Origin: an uncultured Eubacteriales bacterium
GTDB taxonomy: Bacteria; Bacillota; Clostridia; Oscillospirales; Oscillospiraceae
NCBI GenBank assembly: GCA_900555665.1
Contig: USLX01000058.1
Span: forward strand, 1 to 11,569
Length of the DNA stretch: 11,569 nucleotides
Direction of reading: 5' to 3'
Under the pieces are notes generated by a model that saw nothing but the letters and a program-made list of their open reading frames with translations, was not told the origin of the DNA and did no database searches. Position numbers and translations under genes: made by a program. Positions 1-5,832 of the stretch are shown piece by piece (within the stretch, counting starts at the first letter, position 1; every line of letters starts with the position of its first letter).

Positions 1-42
1 CCTCTTGGCAGAGGGGGCTGTCGCCGAAGGCGACTGGGGGAG
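1..42. repeat. Dispersed intergenic hairpin repeat, left end cut by the window
   Basis: The first 16 bases (CCTCTTGGCAGAGGGG) match the start of the repeat at 9787-9802 (CCTCTTAGCAGAGGGG), and bases 33-42 (ACTGGGGGAG) match 9821-9830. Between them each copy holds a 5-bp hairpin with a GAA loop, tcgcc-GAA-ggcga here (21-33) and catgc-GAA-gcatg there (9808-9820). The stem bases differ but pairing is kept. This is a short non-coding repeat family; the element probably begins just outside the window. Confidence 0.6.
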
Positions 43-190
43 AAAATCCCCGCTCTGTGCGGAAAGCCTCCCCTTCATGGGCGATGCCCCAGCACGCACA
101 CCGGGCCAGATGCGGGCAAGGGAACATCAAAAGCTCCCTTCCCCCCTATCTGGATCGCCCGTGCAAATTCCGCCGAAAACGTACCCTCGC
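43..190. other. Non-coding stretch, nothing recognised
   Basis: No convincing ribosome binding site or coding pattern on either strand. It lies beyond the terminator of the minus-strand gene at 234-695. A weak 6-bp inverted repeat (AAGGGA/TCCCTT around 118-140) is the only structure seen. Confidence 0.5.
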
Positions 191-222
191 AAAAGGCGCT
201 CCCGCGTGCGGGAGCGCCTTTT
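191..222 (-). terminator. Intrinsic terminator of the 234-695 gene
   Basis: Bases 191-205 and 208-222 are exact reverse complements, a 15-bp GC-rich stem (GGCGCTCCCGC core) around a tiny loop. On the minus strand the stem ends in TTTT and lies 11 nt past the stop codon at 234-236. The plus strand also ends in a T run, so it could work both ways. Confidence 0.85.
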
Positions 223-233
223 TACAGCTTTTC

Positions 234-695
234 TTATTCTTCGTTGTTCGGCGTGTCGATCTGGATCTCGACGGCGCCTTCCGCCGGGGCATCCTCCGCC
301 TTCGGCTCCTCTGCAGGCGCTTCCGGAGCTTCCTCGGCCGGAGCCTCGGGTTCCTCCGCCGGAGCGTCCACATCCACGAACGCCTCCTCGGCAACCGCGT
401 CTTCCTGCTTCAGGCTGTCGATGTAATCCTTCAGCTCTTCGATCAGCTTCTTCGACTCGTCGATCTTCTGGCACCACGGCAGATACTCCGCATTGTCCAT
501 CTCTTCGCCGACGGCGTAGTCACGGTAATACAGCTTGCCCAGCTGTGCCTCCGCCTTTTTGATCTTGTCTTCTTCCGCATAGATGGAGACATTGGTCTTC
601 GCGATTGCCGCAAGCACCTTGGCCTTCTGCGCAGCGGCCTGTGCCGCGCTCACCGCAAAGTTCTTTGCCGCCTCAAAGCTCTCATTGAAACCCAT
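234..695 (-). CDS. Small helical protein with acidic Pro/Ala/Glu tail, function unknown
   Basis: A 153-residue protein I cannot assign to a named family. Residues 1-97 are predicted helical and probably coiled-coil: an Ala/Lys-rich N-terminus (about 9-32), then a charged heptad-like region with EEDKIKKAEAQLGKLYY at 41-57 and KKLIEELKDYIDSLKQ at 82-97. Residues 99-153 are an acidic low-complexity tail built from PAEE/APEAPAEE-like units. There is no signal peptide, membrane segment or catalytic motif. Clostridia carry many short proteins with a similar EEDKI-K-A-LGKLYY helical part, often followed by a zinc ribbon; that comparison is from memory, and no cysteine ribbon is present here, the tail taking its place. 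The ATG at 693-695 is supported by GAAGGGAG about 9 nt upstream. It has its own promoter at 739-766 and a strong terminator, so it can be expressed apart from lgt, 100 bp upstream. Confidence 0.8.
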   Translation of the reverse strand: MGFNESFEAAKNFAVSAAQAAAQKAKVLAAIAKTNVSIYAEEDKIKKAEAQLGKLYYRDYAVGEEMDNAEYLPWCQKIDESKKLIEELKDYIDSLKQEDAVAEEAFVDVDAPAEEPEAPAEEAPEAPAEEPKAEDAPAEGAVEIQIDTPNNEE

Positions 696-738
696 ATGAT
701 AGACTCCCTTCTGTCATCAGTTGTAACTTCTGTCTGTC

Positions 739-766
739 ATTATAGCATATCCCGCCCATTTGAAAA
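739..766 (-). promoter_or_regulatory. Sigma-A promoter of the 234-695 gene
   Basis: Read on the minus strand: -35 TTTTCA (766-761), a 16-bp spacer, and a perfect -10 TATAAT (744-739) preceded by TGC, an extended -10. The start codon lies 43 nt further on. It sits between the lgt stop and this gene, giving independent transcription. Confidence 0.7.
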
Positions 767-795
767 GACCCAAAGGCCGGATATTTTCGAAAAAT

Positions 796-1680
796 TTACA
801 AATTTTCTTCCCCTTCGTCTTCCTTCGCCTCCGCAGCCGCCTGCGCCGCCTTTTGGTTGACATAAAGCTGTTCCGGATTCGGCTTCTTTTTGATCAGGAT
901 ATAGGCCAGCGCGCCGCCGGCAAACACCACGCAAAGCGCCGCCACCAGCTGGCTCACGCGGATGCCTGTCCCGAAGAGGTAGAGGCTGTCTGTCCGCAGT
1001 CCCTCGATCCACACGCGCCCCAGGCCGTACCAGGCCAGGTAGCTCAGCATGATCTGTCCGTCAAAGCGCCGCTTTTTTGTCAGGAAATGCAGCGCGATGA
1101 ATCCTGCAAGGTTCCAGACCGACTCATAGAGGAACGTCGGATGATAATATGTCACCGCGCCGCTCGCGTCCAGCAGTCCCATCTTGAAGAAGCAATCCGT
1201 CACAGCTCCATGCGCCTCACGGTTCATAAAGTTGCCCCAGCGGCCGAAGATCTGCCCGATCATCACAGCCAGCGCCGCCGCGTCCAGCAGTGTTCCGGCC
1301 TTAATCTTCTTCACCCGGCTCACCACAAGAATGGTGATCGCACCGCCGATCACACCGCCGTAGATGGCAAGTCCGCCCTCCCAGATGTAGAGCACGGAAA
1401 TGGGATTCGCCGCATACAGCTCCCAATAAAAGATGCAGTAATAAAGCCGCGCGCAGATCACCCCGATTGGCACCGCCCAGAGTACCTCGTCGAGCACATC
1501 GTCCTGCGTCAGCCCAAATACCGGCGCGCGCCAGAGCATATAGAGCACCGCCAGCAAAAAGCCCGCCGCAATGATGATGCCATACCAGTAAATATCCTTC
1601 CCGAATACCGTAAAGGCCACGGGATCCGGATCGACCGTGATCCCCAGATTCGGGAACGTGATCGGAGATGCCAAAAACAT
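796..1680 (-). CDS. lgt: Prolipoprotein diacylglyceryl transferase
   Basis: Lgt transfers a diacylglyceryl group from phosphatidylglycerol to the lipobox cysteine of prolipoproteins, the first step of lipoprotein maturation, in the cytoplasmic membrane. The 294-residue product has about seven hydrophobic segments and the family landmarks in order: GGLAIYGGVIGG (102-113), the Lgt signature IGQIFGRWGNFMNREAHG (141-158), HPTFLYES (180-187) and GLGRVWIEGLRTDSL (219-233), where R222 and E226 fit the essential Arg/Glu pair. Tyr replaces the His that E. coli Lgt has in the first motif; I believe this is common in Firmicutes. A charged, Ala-rich cytoplasmic tail (about 264-294) follows the last membrane helix. 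The ATG is preceded by AAGGAGG inside the end of yfmH, with only 3 nt between the genes, so it is the third gene of the yfmF-yfmH-lgt operon. Confidence 0.96.
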   Translation of the reverse strand: MFLASPITFPNLGITVDPDPVAFTVFGKDIYWYGIIIAAGFLLAVLYMLWRAPVFGLTQDDVLDEVLWAVPIGVICARLYYCIFYWELYAANPISVLYIWEGGLAIYGGVIGGAITILVVSRVKKIKAGTLLDAAALAVMIGQIFGRWGNFMNREAHGAVTDCFFKMGLLDASGAVTYYHPTFLYESVWNLAGFIALHFLTKKRRFDGQIMLSYLAWYGLGRVWIEGLRTDSLYLFGTGIRVSQLVAALCVVFAGGALAYILIKKKPNPEQLYVNQKAAQAAAEAKEDEGEENL

Positions 1681-1683
1681 ACC

Positions 1684-2958
1684 TCATTCCTCCTTCGGCC
1701 AGACGATCGAGATCGCCGCCCGTTCTCTTTGGACGACCCGGCGCAGAAATTGTTCCACATCCTCGGGCGTCACCGTGTCAAAGGCCGCCGGATAGTCGTA
1801 ATAGTCCACGCCGTCCATATAAAATGCGCAGATGCGGTAGCAGGTATTTTCAAAGCTGTCCAGCTCACGCAGCCTGCGGCCCAGCATCGACTTTTTCAGC
1901 CGGCGGAACTGCTCCCGGTCGACGCCCGTCTCCGAAAGGCGCTTCGCCTCTTCCAAAATTGCCTCGAGCACCGCCTCCGGCTCCTCGCTGTCTCCCGCGG
2001 CCTCCAGCAGCGCCAGGCCCTTCATCCGCTCATAGTCGATGGCAAAATCCGCATCAATGAGCCCCTGCTCATAAAGCCGCGTATAGAGCGCGGACGACTC
2101 GCCGGCCAGCAGTTCCGCCGCCATCGAGCCCAAAAACTCCATCCGCAGCGGCTCCATGCCCTCGTCCGCCGGCTCACACTTGAAACCGATGGCAAACGTC
2201 GGCATCGCGACCTCCATCTGCGCCTCGATCTTTTCCTGCACCACGCCCATCGGCTCCGCCGGGCCATAGTCCCGCGCCGCAATCCCGACCGACCCCGCCG
2301 GCGTCTCGCGCAGCGCCTGTGCGATCACGTCCTCCGCCCTCACGTCGCCCACGACGCAGAGGATGAGGTTCGACGGATCATAAAACGCCCGGTGGCAGTC
2401 ATAGAGCGTTTTGGCCGTAATGTCCTGAATGCTCTCCACCGTCCCCGCAATCGGTACCCGCGCCGGATGGTGCCGGTACATCGCGCGGAACAGATTCTCC
2501 TGCACCACGTTTCCGTCGCTGTCGTCATACATTTTAATTTCCTGCGCAATGATGCCCCGCTCTTTTTCCACGCTTTCCTCCGTGAAATACGGCGTTGTCA
2601 CCATTCGCAGCAAAATCGACAGATTCTCCTCAAAATGCTCCGTACATTCGACATAATAGGCCGTCATCGTGTAGCTTGTGAAGGCGTTATTGCTGCCCGC
2701 CATCTTGGCAAACAGCTCCATCGCGTTGCCCTCCGGCAAATCGAACATCTTGTGCTCCAGATAGTGCGCCACGCCGTCCGGCATCGTATACGCCGCACCG
2801 CCGAGCCGGAATTTCGTGTCGATCGATCCGAAATTCGTCGCCACAAACGCATATTTCTTTGCAAATCCCGGCTTTTCCACCACGCGGATCATCATTCCGC
2901 TCGGCAGCCTTTCCTCAAAATATACCTCGCCGAGCTGCGGAAATTCCTTTTTTCTCAT
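1684..2958 (-). CDS. yfmH: M16 zinc metallopeptidase, YfmH type (catalytic partner)
   Basis: A 424-residue M16B (pitrilysin-like) peptidase. The inverted zinc motif H65-Y-L-E68-H69 is intact and the third zinc ligand is probably E140 in EKERGIIAQEI (131-141); the domain then runs through SNNAFTSYTMTAYYVE (89-104). This fits YfmH (ymfH in B. subtilis), named EF-P 5-aminopentanol modification-associated protein from its link to elongation factor P modification in Bacillus; its actual substrate is not evident from sequence. The ATG at 2956-2958 is chosen over an in-frame upstream ATG at 3010-3012 because it overlaps the yfmF stop as ATGA, has GGAAGG just before it, and begins at the usual family N-terminus. 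The upstream extension lies inside yfmF coding sequence. It probably acts as a heterodimer with YfmF, catalytic and non-catalytic halves respectively. Confidence 0.93.
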   Translation of the reverse strand: MRKKEFPQLGEVYFEERLPSGMMIRVVEKPGFAKKYAFVATNFGSIDTKFRLGGAAYTMPDGVAHYLEHKMFDLPEGNAMELFAKMAGSNNAFTSYTMTAYYVECTEHFEENLSILLRMVTTPYFTEESVEKERGIIAQEIKMYDDSDGNVVQENLFRAMYRHHPARVPIAGTVESIQDITAKTLYDCHRAFYDPSNLILCVVGDVRAEDVIAQALRETPAGSVGIAARDYGPAEPMGVVQEKIEAQMEVAMPTFAIGFKCEPADEGMEPLRMEFLGSMAAELLAGESSALYTRLYEQGLIDADFAIDYERMKGLALLEAAGDSEEPEAVLEAILEEAKRLSETGVDREQFRRLKKSMLGRRLRELDSFENTCYRICAFYMDGVDYYDYPAAFDTVTPEDVEQFLRRVVQRERAAISIVWPKEE

Positions 2959-4220
2959 CCTTCCGTCCCCCTCAGCGTAAATACCGTCTCCAGCTGCACC
3001 TGCCGGGCGCACTCGGCAACCTGTCCGCGCGTCACAGCCTCGATGCCGCGCGCAAGCTCCTCCATGCCGCCGTCCAATCCCGCGGCCCGCTGCCCGATGG
3101 CATAGTCGTCGAGCCGTCCGGGGCTGTCGAGCGCCGTCTTGAGATCCGAGAGCAGATAACGCTTCGCCGACTCAAATTCATAGTCCGAAATCTCGCCCGC
3201 GCGGCAAGCGTCCAGCTGGCGCAAAATCTCGCGCTCCGCCGTCCCGAGCTTGTCAAACTCCACGCCGGACGAGACGATCATCAAGCCCTTGAATTTTTCC
3301 ACCGAAGACATCGCGTAATAGCAAAGCGACATCTCCTCGCGCACCTTCTGAAAGAGCTTGCTCGTGATCCCGCCGCCGAAGATCGTGTTCATCATCAGCA
3401 GCGCCGGATATGCCGCGTCCGCCGCCGTGCAGCCCGTGGAAAAGCCCATCGTAAGCTTCCCCTGCGTCACATCCATCCGCTCCTCCACGCGCCGCAGCTC
3501 TCCGCCCGCGCGCCGGGCCGCGGTTCCGACCGCGTCAAACGCCGCCGCGCGCGGCAGCCCGCGCAAAACCTCCCGCAAACACTCGGCCGCTTCCTCTGCG
3601 TCCCTGCGCCCCATGTAAAAAAGCTCCACGCGCGACTCCGCCAATACCTTCCGGTACTGCGCATAGAGCCCCTCCGGCGTGATCGCCTCCACGTCCTCGC
3701 CCTCGCCGAGCCGCGGCACGGCATAGGCCTCGCCCGCGCAGAGCGCCTTGATCAGCTGGCTCGTGGCATACGTCCGCTTGTCGTTCACGCGCGAGGCAAT
3801 CGCGTTGGCGAGATTCCGCTTTTCGCTCTCCACATAGCCGTTCACAAACGCGCCGCCCTGCAGCCTCGGCCGCAGCAGCAGCTCGCCCAAAAAGTCCATC
3901 ACCGGCGCAAAAACTGCCTCGCCCGCCAGCGTGTCCTCAATAAAATCGGCGTAAAAGCCCGTCAGCTGCACCTCGCCCTTTTTCCGCACCAGCGACCCGA
4001 CGCTCGCACCGTACAGTTCGTCCAGCCGCGCCGCGATGCTCCGCAGATCGGGGCAGCCCTCGCTCCCGCGCAGCAGCACGCTCGGAATCAGCGCGTTCAT
4101 CGCCGCCTCTTCCCGCCGCAGCGGCCGGAAAAAGTTGACGCTGAAGCAGCCGGTCTTGAATTTATCGGTCTGCACCGCCGTGAGCTCCACGCCGGGCAGC
4201 AATTCCATCCGTTTCTCCAT
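2955..4220 (-). CDS. yfmF: M16 peptidase-like protein, YfmF type (non-catalytic partner)
   Basis: A 421-residue M16 homologue lacking HxxEH. Where the zinc site should be it reads FFRPLRREEAAMNALIPSVL, as in YfmF (ymfF), so it should not hydrolyse peptides alone. The C-terminal M16 half keeps FGGGITSKLFQKVREEMSLC, containing the conserved Arg that completes the active site of a partner subunit in paired M16 enzymes. With YfmH immediately downstream (4-base ATGA overlap, translational coupling), a heterodimer is the natural reading. The ATG at 4218-4220 has AAGGAAGG upstream and follows a promoter by 31 nt. In-frame ATG codons further upstream (to 4451) are rejected because that region runs through the promoter, a terminator and repeat DNA. 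First gene of the yfmF-yfmH-lgt operon. Confidence 0.92.
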   Translation of the reverse strand: MEKRMELLPGVELTAVQTDKFKTGCFSVNFFRPLRREEAAMNALIPSVLLRGSEGCPDLRSIAARLDELYGASVGSLVRKKGEVQLTGFYADFIEDTLAGEAVFAPVMDFLGELLLRPRLQGGAFVNGYVESEKRNLANAIASRVNDKRTYATSQLIKALCAGEAYAVPRLGEGEDVEAITPEGLYAQYRKVLAESRVELFYMGRRDAEEAAECLREVLRGLPRAAAFDAVGTAARRAGGELRRVEERMDVTQGKLTMGFSTGCTAADAAYPALLMMNTIFGGGITSKLFQKVREEMSLCYYAMSSVEKFKGLMIVSSGVEFDKLGTAEREILRQLDACRAGEISDYEFESAKRYLLSDLKTALDSPGRLDDYAIGQRAAGLDGGMEELARGIEAVTRGQVAECARQVQLETVFTLRGTEG

Positions 4221-4250
4221 AGTTCCTTCCTTGTCAAAATATGATGTTAT

Positions 4251-4279
4251 ATTATACAACAGAACTCCGTAAAAGTAAA
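4251..4279 (-). promoter_or_regulatory. Sigma-A promoter of the yfmF-yfmH-lgt operon
   Basis: Minus strand: -35 TTTACT (4279-4274), a 17-bp spacer, and a perfect -10 TATAAT (4256-4251). The expected transcription start is about 25 nt before the yfmF ATG, leaving a short leader with room only for the ribosome binding site. Confidence 0.8.
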
Positions 4280-4300
4280 ACATCCGCGCCCGCTTTCCAT

Positions 4301-4338
4301 AAAAAATCCCCTCACAGTGCCTCACCTCGTGAGGGGAT
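4301..4338 (-). terminator. Intrinsic terminator pointing at the yfmF promoter
   Basis: A perfect 10-bp stem (ATCCCCTCAC 4306-4315 with GTGAGGGGAT 4329-4338) around a 13-nt loop, followed on the minus strand by TTTTT (4305-4301). It is correctly oriented to stop minus-strand transcripts arriving from the repeat region 4382-4686 before they reach the yfmF promoter. No recognisable gene lies upstream on that strand, so it insulates the operon, ends a repeat-derived RNA, or belongs to the repeat. Confidence 0.7.
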
Positions 4339-4381
4339 GGAATCACACGAAACATCGCAAGGGGGTATCTGAAACCGCATG

Positions 4382-4522
4382 ATGTGACCGGCAGCGAGGG
4401 ATTTTTGCGCTGAGCAAGACATTTTTCCGCAGGAATCCTGACGTATTTCAAGGAAAAATGACGCGGCGCAGCGTGAAAAGACCCGCTGTCCGGGTGCGTT
4501 GGCAGTTGGAAGAATACACCCT
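4382..4522. repeat. Tandem repeat unit A of a short intergenic element
   Basis: These 141 bp recur at 4546-4686 at a constant offset of 164 with 7 substitutions and no gap, about 95 percent identity. The unit contains an internal hairpin (CATTTTTCC/GGAAAAATG) and ends in AGTTGGAAGAATACACCCT. Its left edge, around AGGGGGTAT at 4360-4368, only resembles the clean left terminus of unit B (AGGGTGTAT), so this copy is either decayed on the left or extends further. The open minus-strand frames in it are not genes: 6 of the 7 differences from unit B change the encoded residue. Confidence 0.85.
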
Positions 4523-4541
4523 AGGGTGTATTCTTCCAACT
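4504..4541. repeat. Perfect 38-bp palindrome at the junction of the two units
   Basis: Every base from 4504 to 4522 pairs with its counterpart from 4541 to 4523; the centre reads CACCCTAGGGTG with CTAG in the middle. It arises where the right terminus of unit A abuts the inverted left terminus of unit B. It could form a cruciform or a 19-bp RNA hairpin on either strand, but no T run follows, so it is not a standard terminator. Confidence 0.95.
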
Positions 4542-4686
4542 CTCAATGTGACCGGCAGCGAGGAATTTTTGCGCTGAGCAAGACATTTTTTCGCGGGAAT
4601 CCTGACGTATTTCAAGGAAAAATGACGCGGCGCACCGCAAAAAGCCCCGCTGTCCGGGTGCGTTGGCAGTTGGAAGAATACACCCT
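4523..4686. mobile_element. MITE-like element, unit B, 164 bp with 19-bp terminal inverted repeats
   Basis: Bases 4523-4541 and 4668-4686 are exact inverted repeats (AGTTGGAAGAATACACCCT at the right end). The 164-bp length equals the offset between the two tandem copies, which defines the repeating unit independently. There is no transposase and no coding capacity under constraint, so it would be non-autonomous. No target-site duplication is evident, since the left end directly abuts unit A. It could instead be a REP/BIME-type structured repeat; cross-genome copies with empty sites would decide. Confidence 0.6.
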
Positions 4687-4778
4687 GGATACCGCCCGAA
4701 GAAGGCCCAAACCGAAAAGTCGTTCCGGATCCCGTCCCACCGGCAAGCCACCCGGATTCTCCGTGAAAAAACTCCCCC
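4687..4778. other. Remaining intergenic DNA before the prmA promoter
   Basis: No coding signal, hairpin or repeat seen here. With the promoter, terminator and repeats listed separately it accounts for the 628-bp gap between the divergent yfmF and prmA genes. Confidence 0.5.
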
Positions 4779-4807
4779 TTGTCTTTCCGCGCAAGATCAT
4801 GTAAAAT
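4779..4807 (+). promoter_or_regulatory. Sigma-A promoter of prmA
   Basis: -35 TTGTCT (4779-4784), a 17-bp spacer, and -10 TAAAAT (4802-4807). It is followed by AGGAGG at 4834-4839, 9 nt before the prmA ATG. Confidence 0.7.
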
Positions 4808-4848
4808 AGAAATATCTATGCCAATATGCCAACAGGAGGCAATCTACC

Positions 4849-5820
4849 ATGCAGTGGATCGAAGTCACCATCAAAACGACCTCCGCCGCCATCGACCTGG
4901 TCAGCGACCGGCTGACCGCCGTCGGCTACGACAGCTTCATCATCGATGATCAGCAGGATTTCGAACAATTTCTGGAGCAGAACCATCAATACTGGGACTA
5001 TGTCGACGAAGACCTGGCGCGGAAAATGCAGGGTCTTTCACAGATCCGTCTCTACCTGGAAGACAGCGCCGCCGCGCCCGAGCAGCTCAGCCGGCTGCGC
5101 GACGAGCTCGCTGCGCTCCGCCGCGACTATCCCTCCGTCGACTTCGGCTCGCTCGAGGTGCAGCTTGCCAACGTCCGCGACGAAGACTGGGAAAACAACT
5201 GGAAGCAGTATTACAAGCCCCTCCCCGTCGGCGAAAAGCTCCTTGTTGTCCCTGAATGGCTGAATCCCGAAAATCCCGAACACCGCGTCACCGTCCTGCT
5301 CGATCCCGGCATGATCTTCGGCACCGGCGCGCACGCCTCCACCCAGATGTGCATGCGGGAGCTCGAGCGCGCCATCCAGGGTGGTGAGCAGGTGCTCGAC
5401 CTCGGCTCCGGTTCCGGCATCCTCTCCATCACGGCCATCCTCCTTGGCGCCGCCCATGCCACCGGCGTCGATATCGACCCCAAGGCCGAGGACATCGCCC
5501 GTCAGAATGCCGCCATCAATCAGATCTTCTCCGACCGCTTCACCGCCCTCACCGGCGACGTCATCGGCGATACCGCCATGATGGAAAAGCTCGAAGCGCA
5601 CTACGACGTCGTCCTGGCCAATATCGTCGCCGACGTCATCATCCCGCTTGCCCCGGTCGTGCCGCACTTCCTCGGCGAAGAGAGCATCTTCATCTGCTCC
5701 GGCATCCTCAACACGCGCCTCGGCGAGGTCATCTCCGCGCTCGAGGCCGCCGGCCTCCAGATCCTCTCCACCGAGCAGCAGGAAGACTGGTGCCGCATCA
5801 CGGCCGTCCTCGCCGGTTAA
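4849..5820 (+). CDS. prmA: Ribosomal protein L11 methyltransferase
   Basis: PrmA uses S-adenosylmethionine to trimethylate lysines and the N-terminus of ribosomal protein L11. The 323-residue protein has the expected two parts: an N-terminal L11-recognition domain (about 1-110) and a Rossmann methyltransferase domain. Clear markers are DPGMIFGTGAHAST (152-165, family signature), SAM-binding motif I VLDLGSGSGILSI (182-194), acidic motif II GVDIDP (206-211) and the catalytic-loop LANIVADVI (256-264, usually LANI/LANL in PrmA). It is somewhat longer than E. coli PrmA because of an acidic stretch at about 33-58. AGGAGG 9 nt upstream fixes the ATG. In many Firmicutes prmA follows dnaJ and precedes rsmE; neither is here. 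Its stop lies within AAGGAGGG, the ribosome binding site of the next gene, so the two are co-transcribed. Confidence 0.96.
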   Translation: MQWIEVTIKTTSAAIDLVSDRLTAVGYDSFIIDDQQDFEQFLEQNHQYWDYVDEDLARKMQGLSQIRLYLEDSAAAPEQLSRLRDELAALRRDYPSVDFGSLEVQLANVRDEDWENNWKQYYKPLPVGEKLLVVPEWLNPENPEHRVTVLLDPGMIFGTGAHASTQMCMRELERAIQGGEQVLDLGSGSGILSITAILLGAAHATGVDIDPKAEDIARQNAAINQIFSDRFTALTGDVIGDTAMMEKLEAHYDVVLANIVADVIIPLAPVVPHFLGEESIFICSGILNTRLGEVISALEAAGLQILSTEQQEDWCRITAVLAG

Positions 5821-5832
5821 GGAGGGCTGAGC

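Noticed and set aside
2959..3012. Upstream ATG that would extend YfmH by 18 residues
   Set aside because: The extension lies inside yfmF and has no ribosome binding site; the ATG overlapping the yfmF stop matches family length and has GGAAGG before it.
760..3105. Long plus-strand open frame (781 codons) antisense to lgt and yfmH
   Set aside because: It is rich in His, Arg and Pro with no domain pattern and lies opposite two clearly recognisable genes; GC-rich codon use opens such shadow frames.
4221..4451. Upstream start that would extend YfmF by 77 residues
   Set aside because: The region contains a full promoter and an intrinsic terminator, and the added residues do not resemble the family.
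4504..4541. Transcription terminator or operator at the 38-bp palindrome
   Set aside because: No T run on either side, and its origin is explained by two abutting element termini; a regulatory role is possible but unsupported.
4312..4751. Two similar minus-strand frames of about 75 codons in the repeat array (4312-4539 and 4521-4751)
   Set aside because: They are the same repeat read twice. Six of seven substitutions are non-synonymous, there is no good ribosome binding site, and the frames run through inverted repeats.
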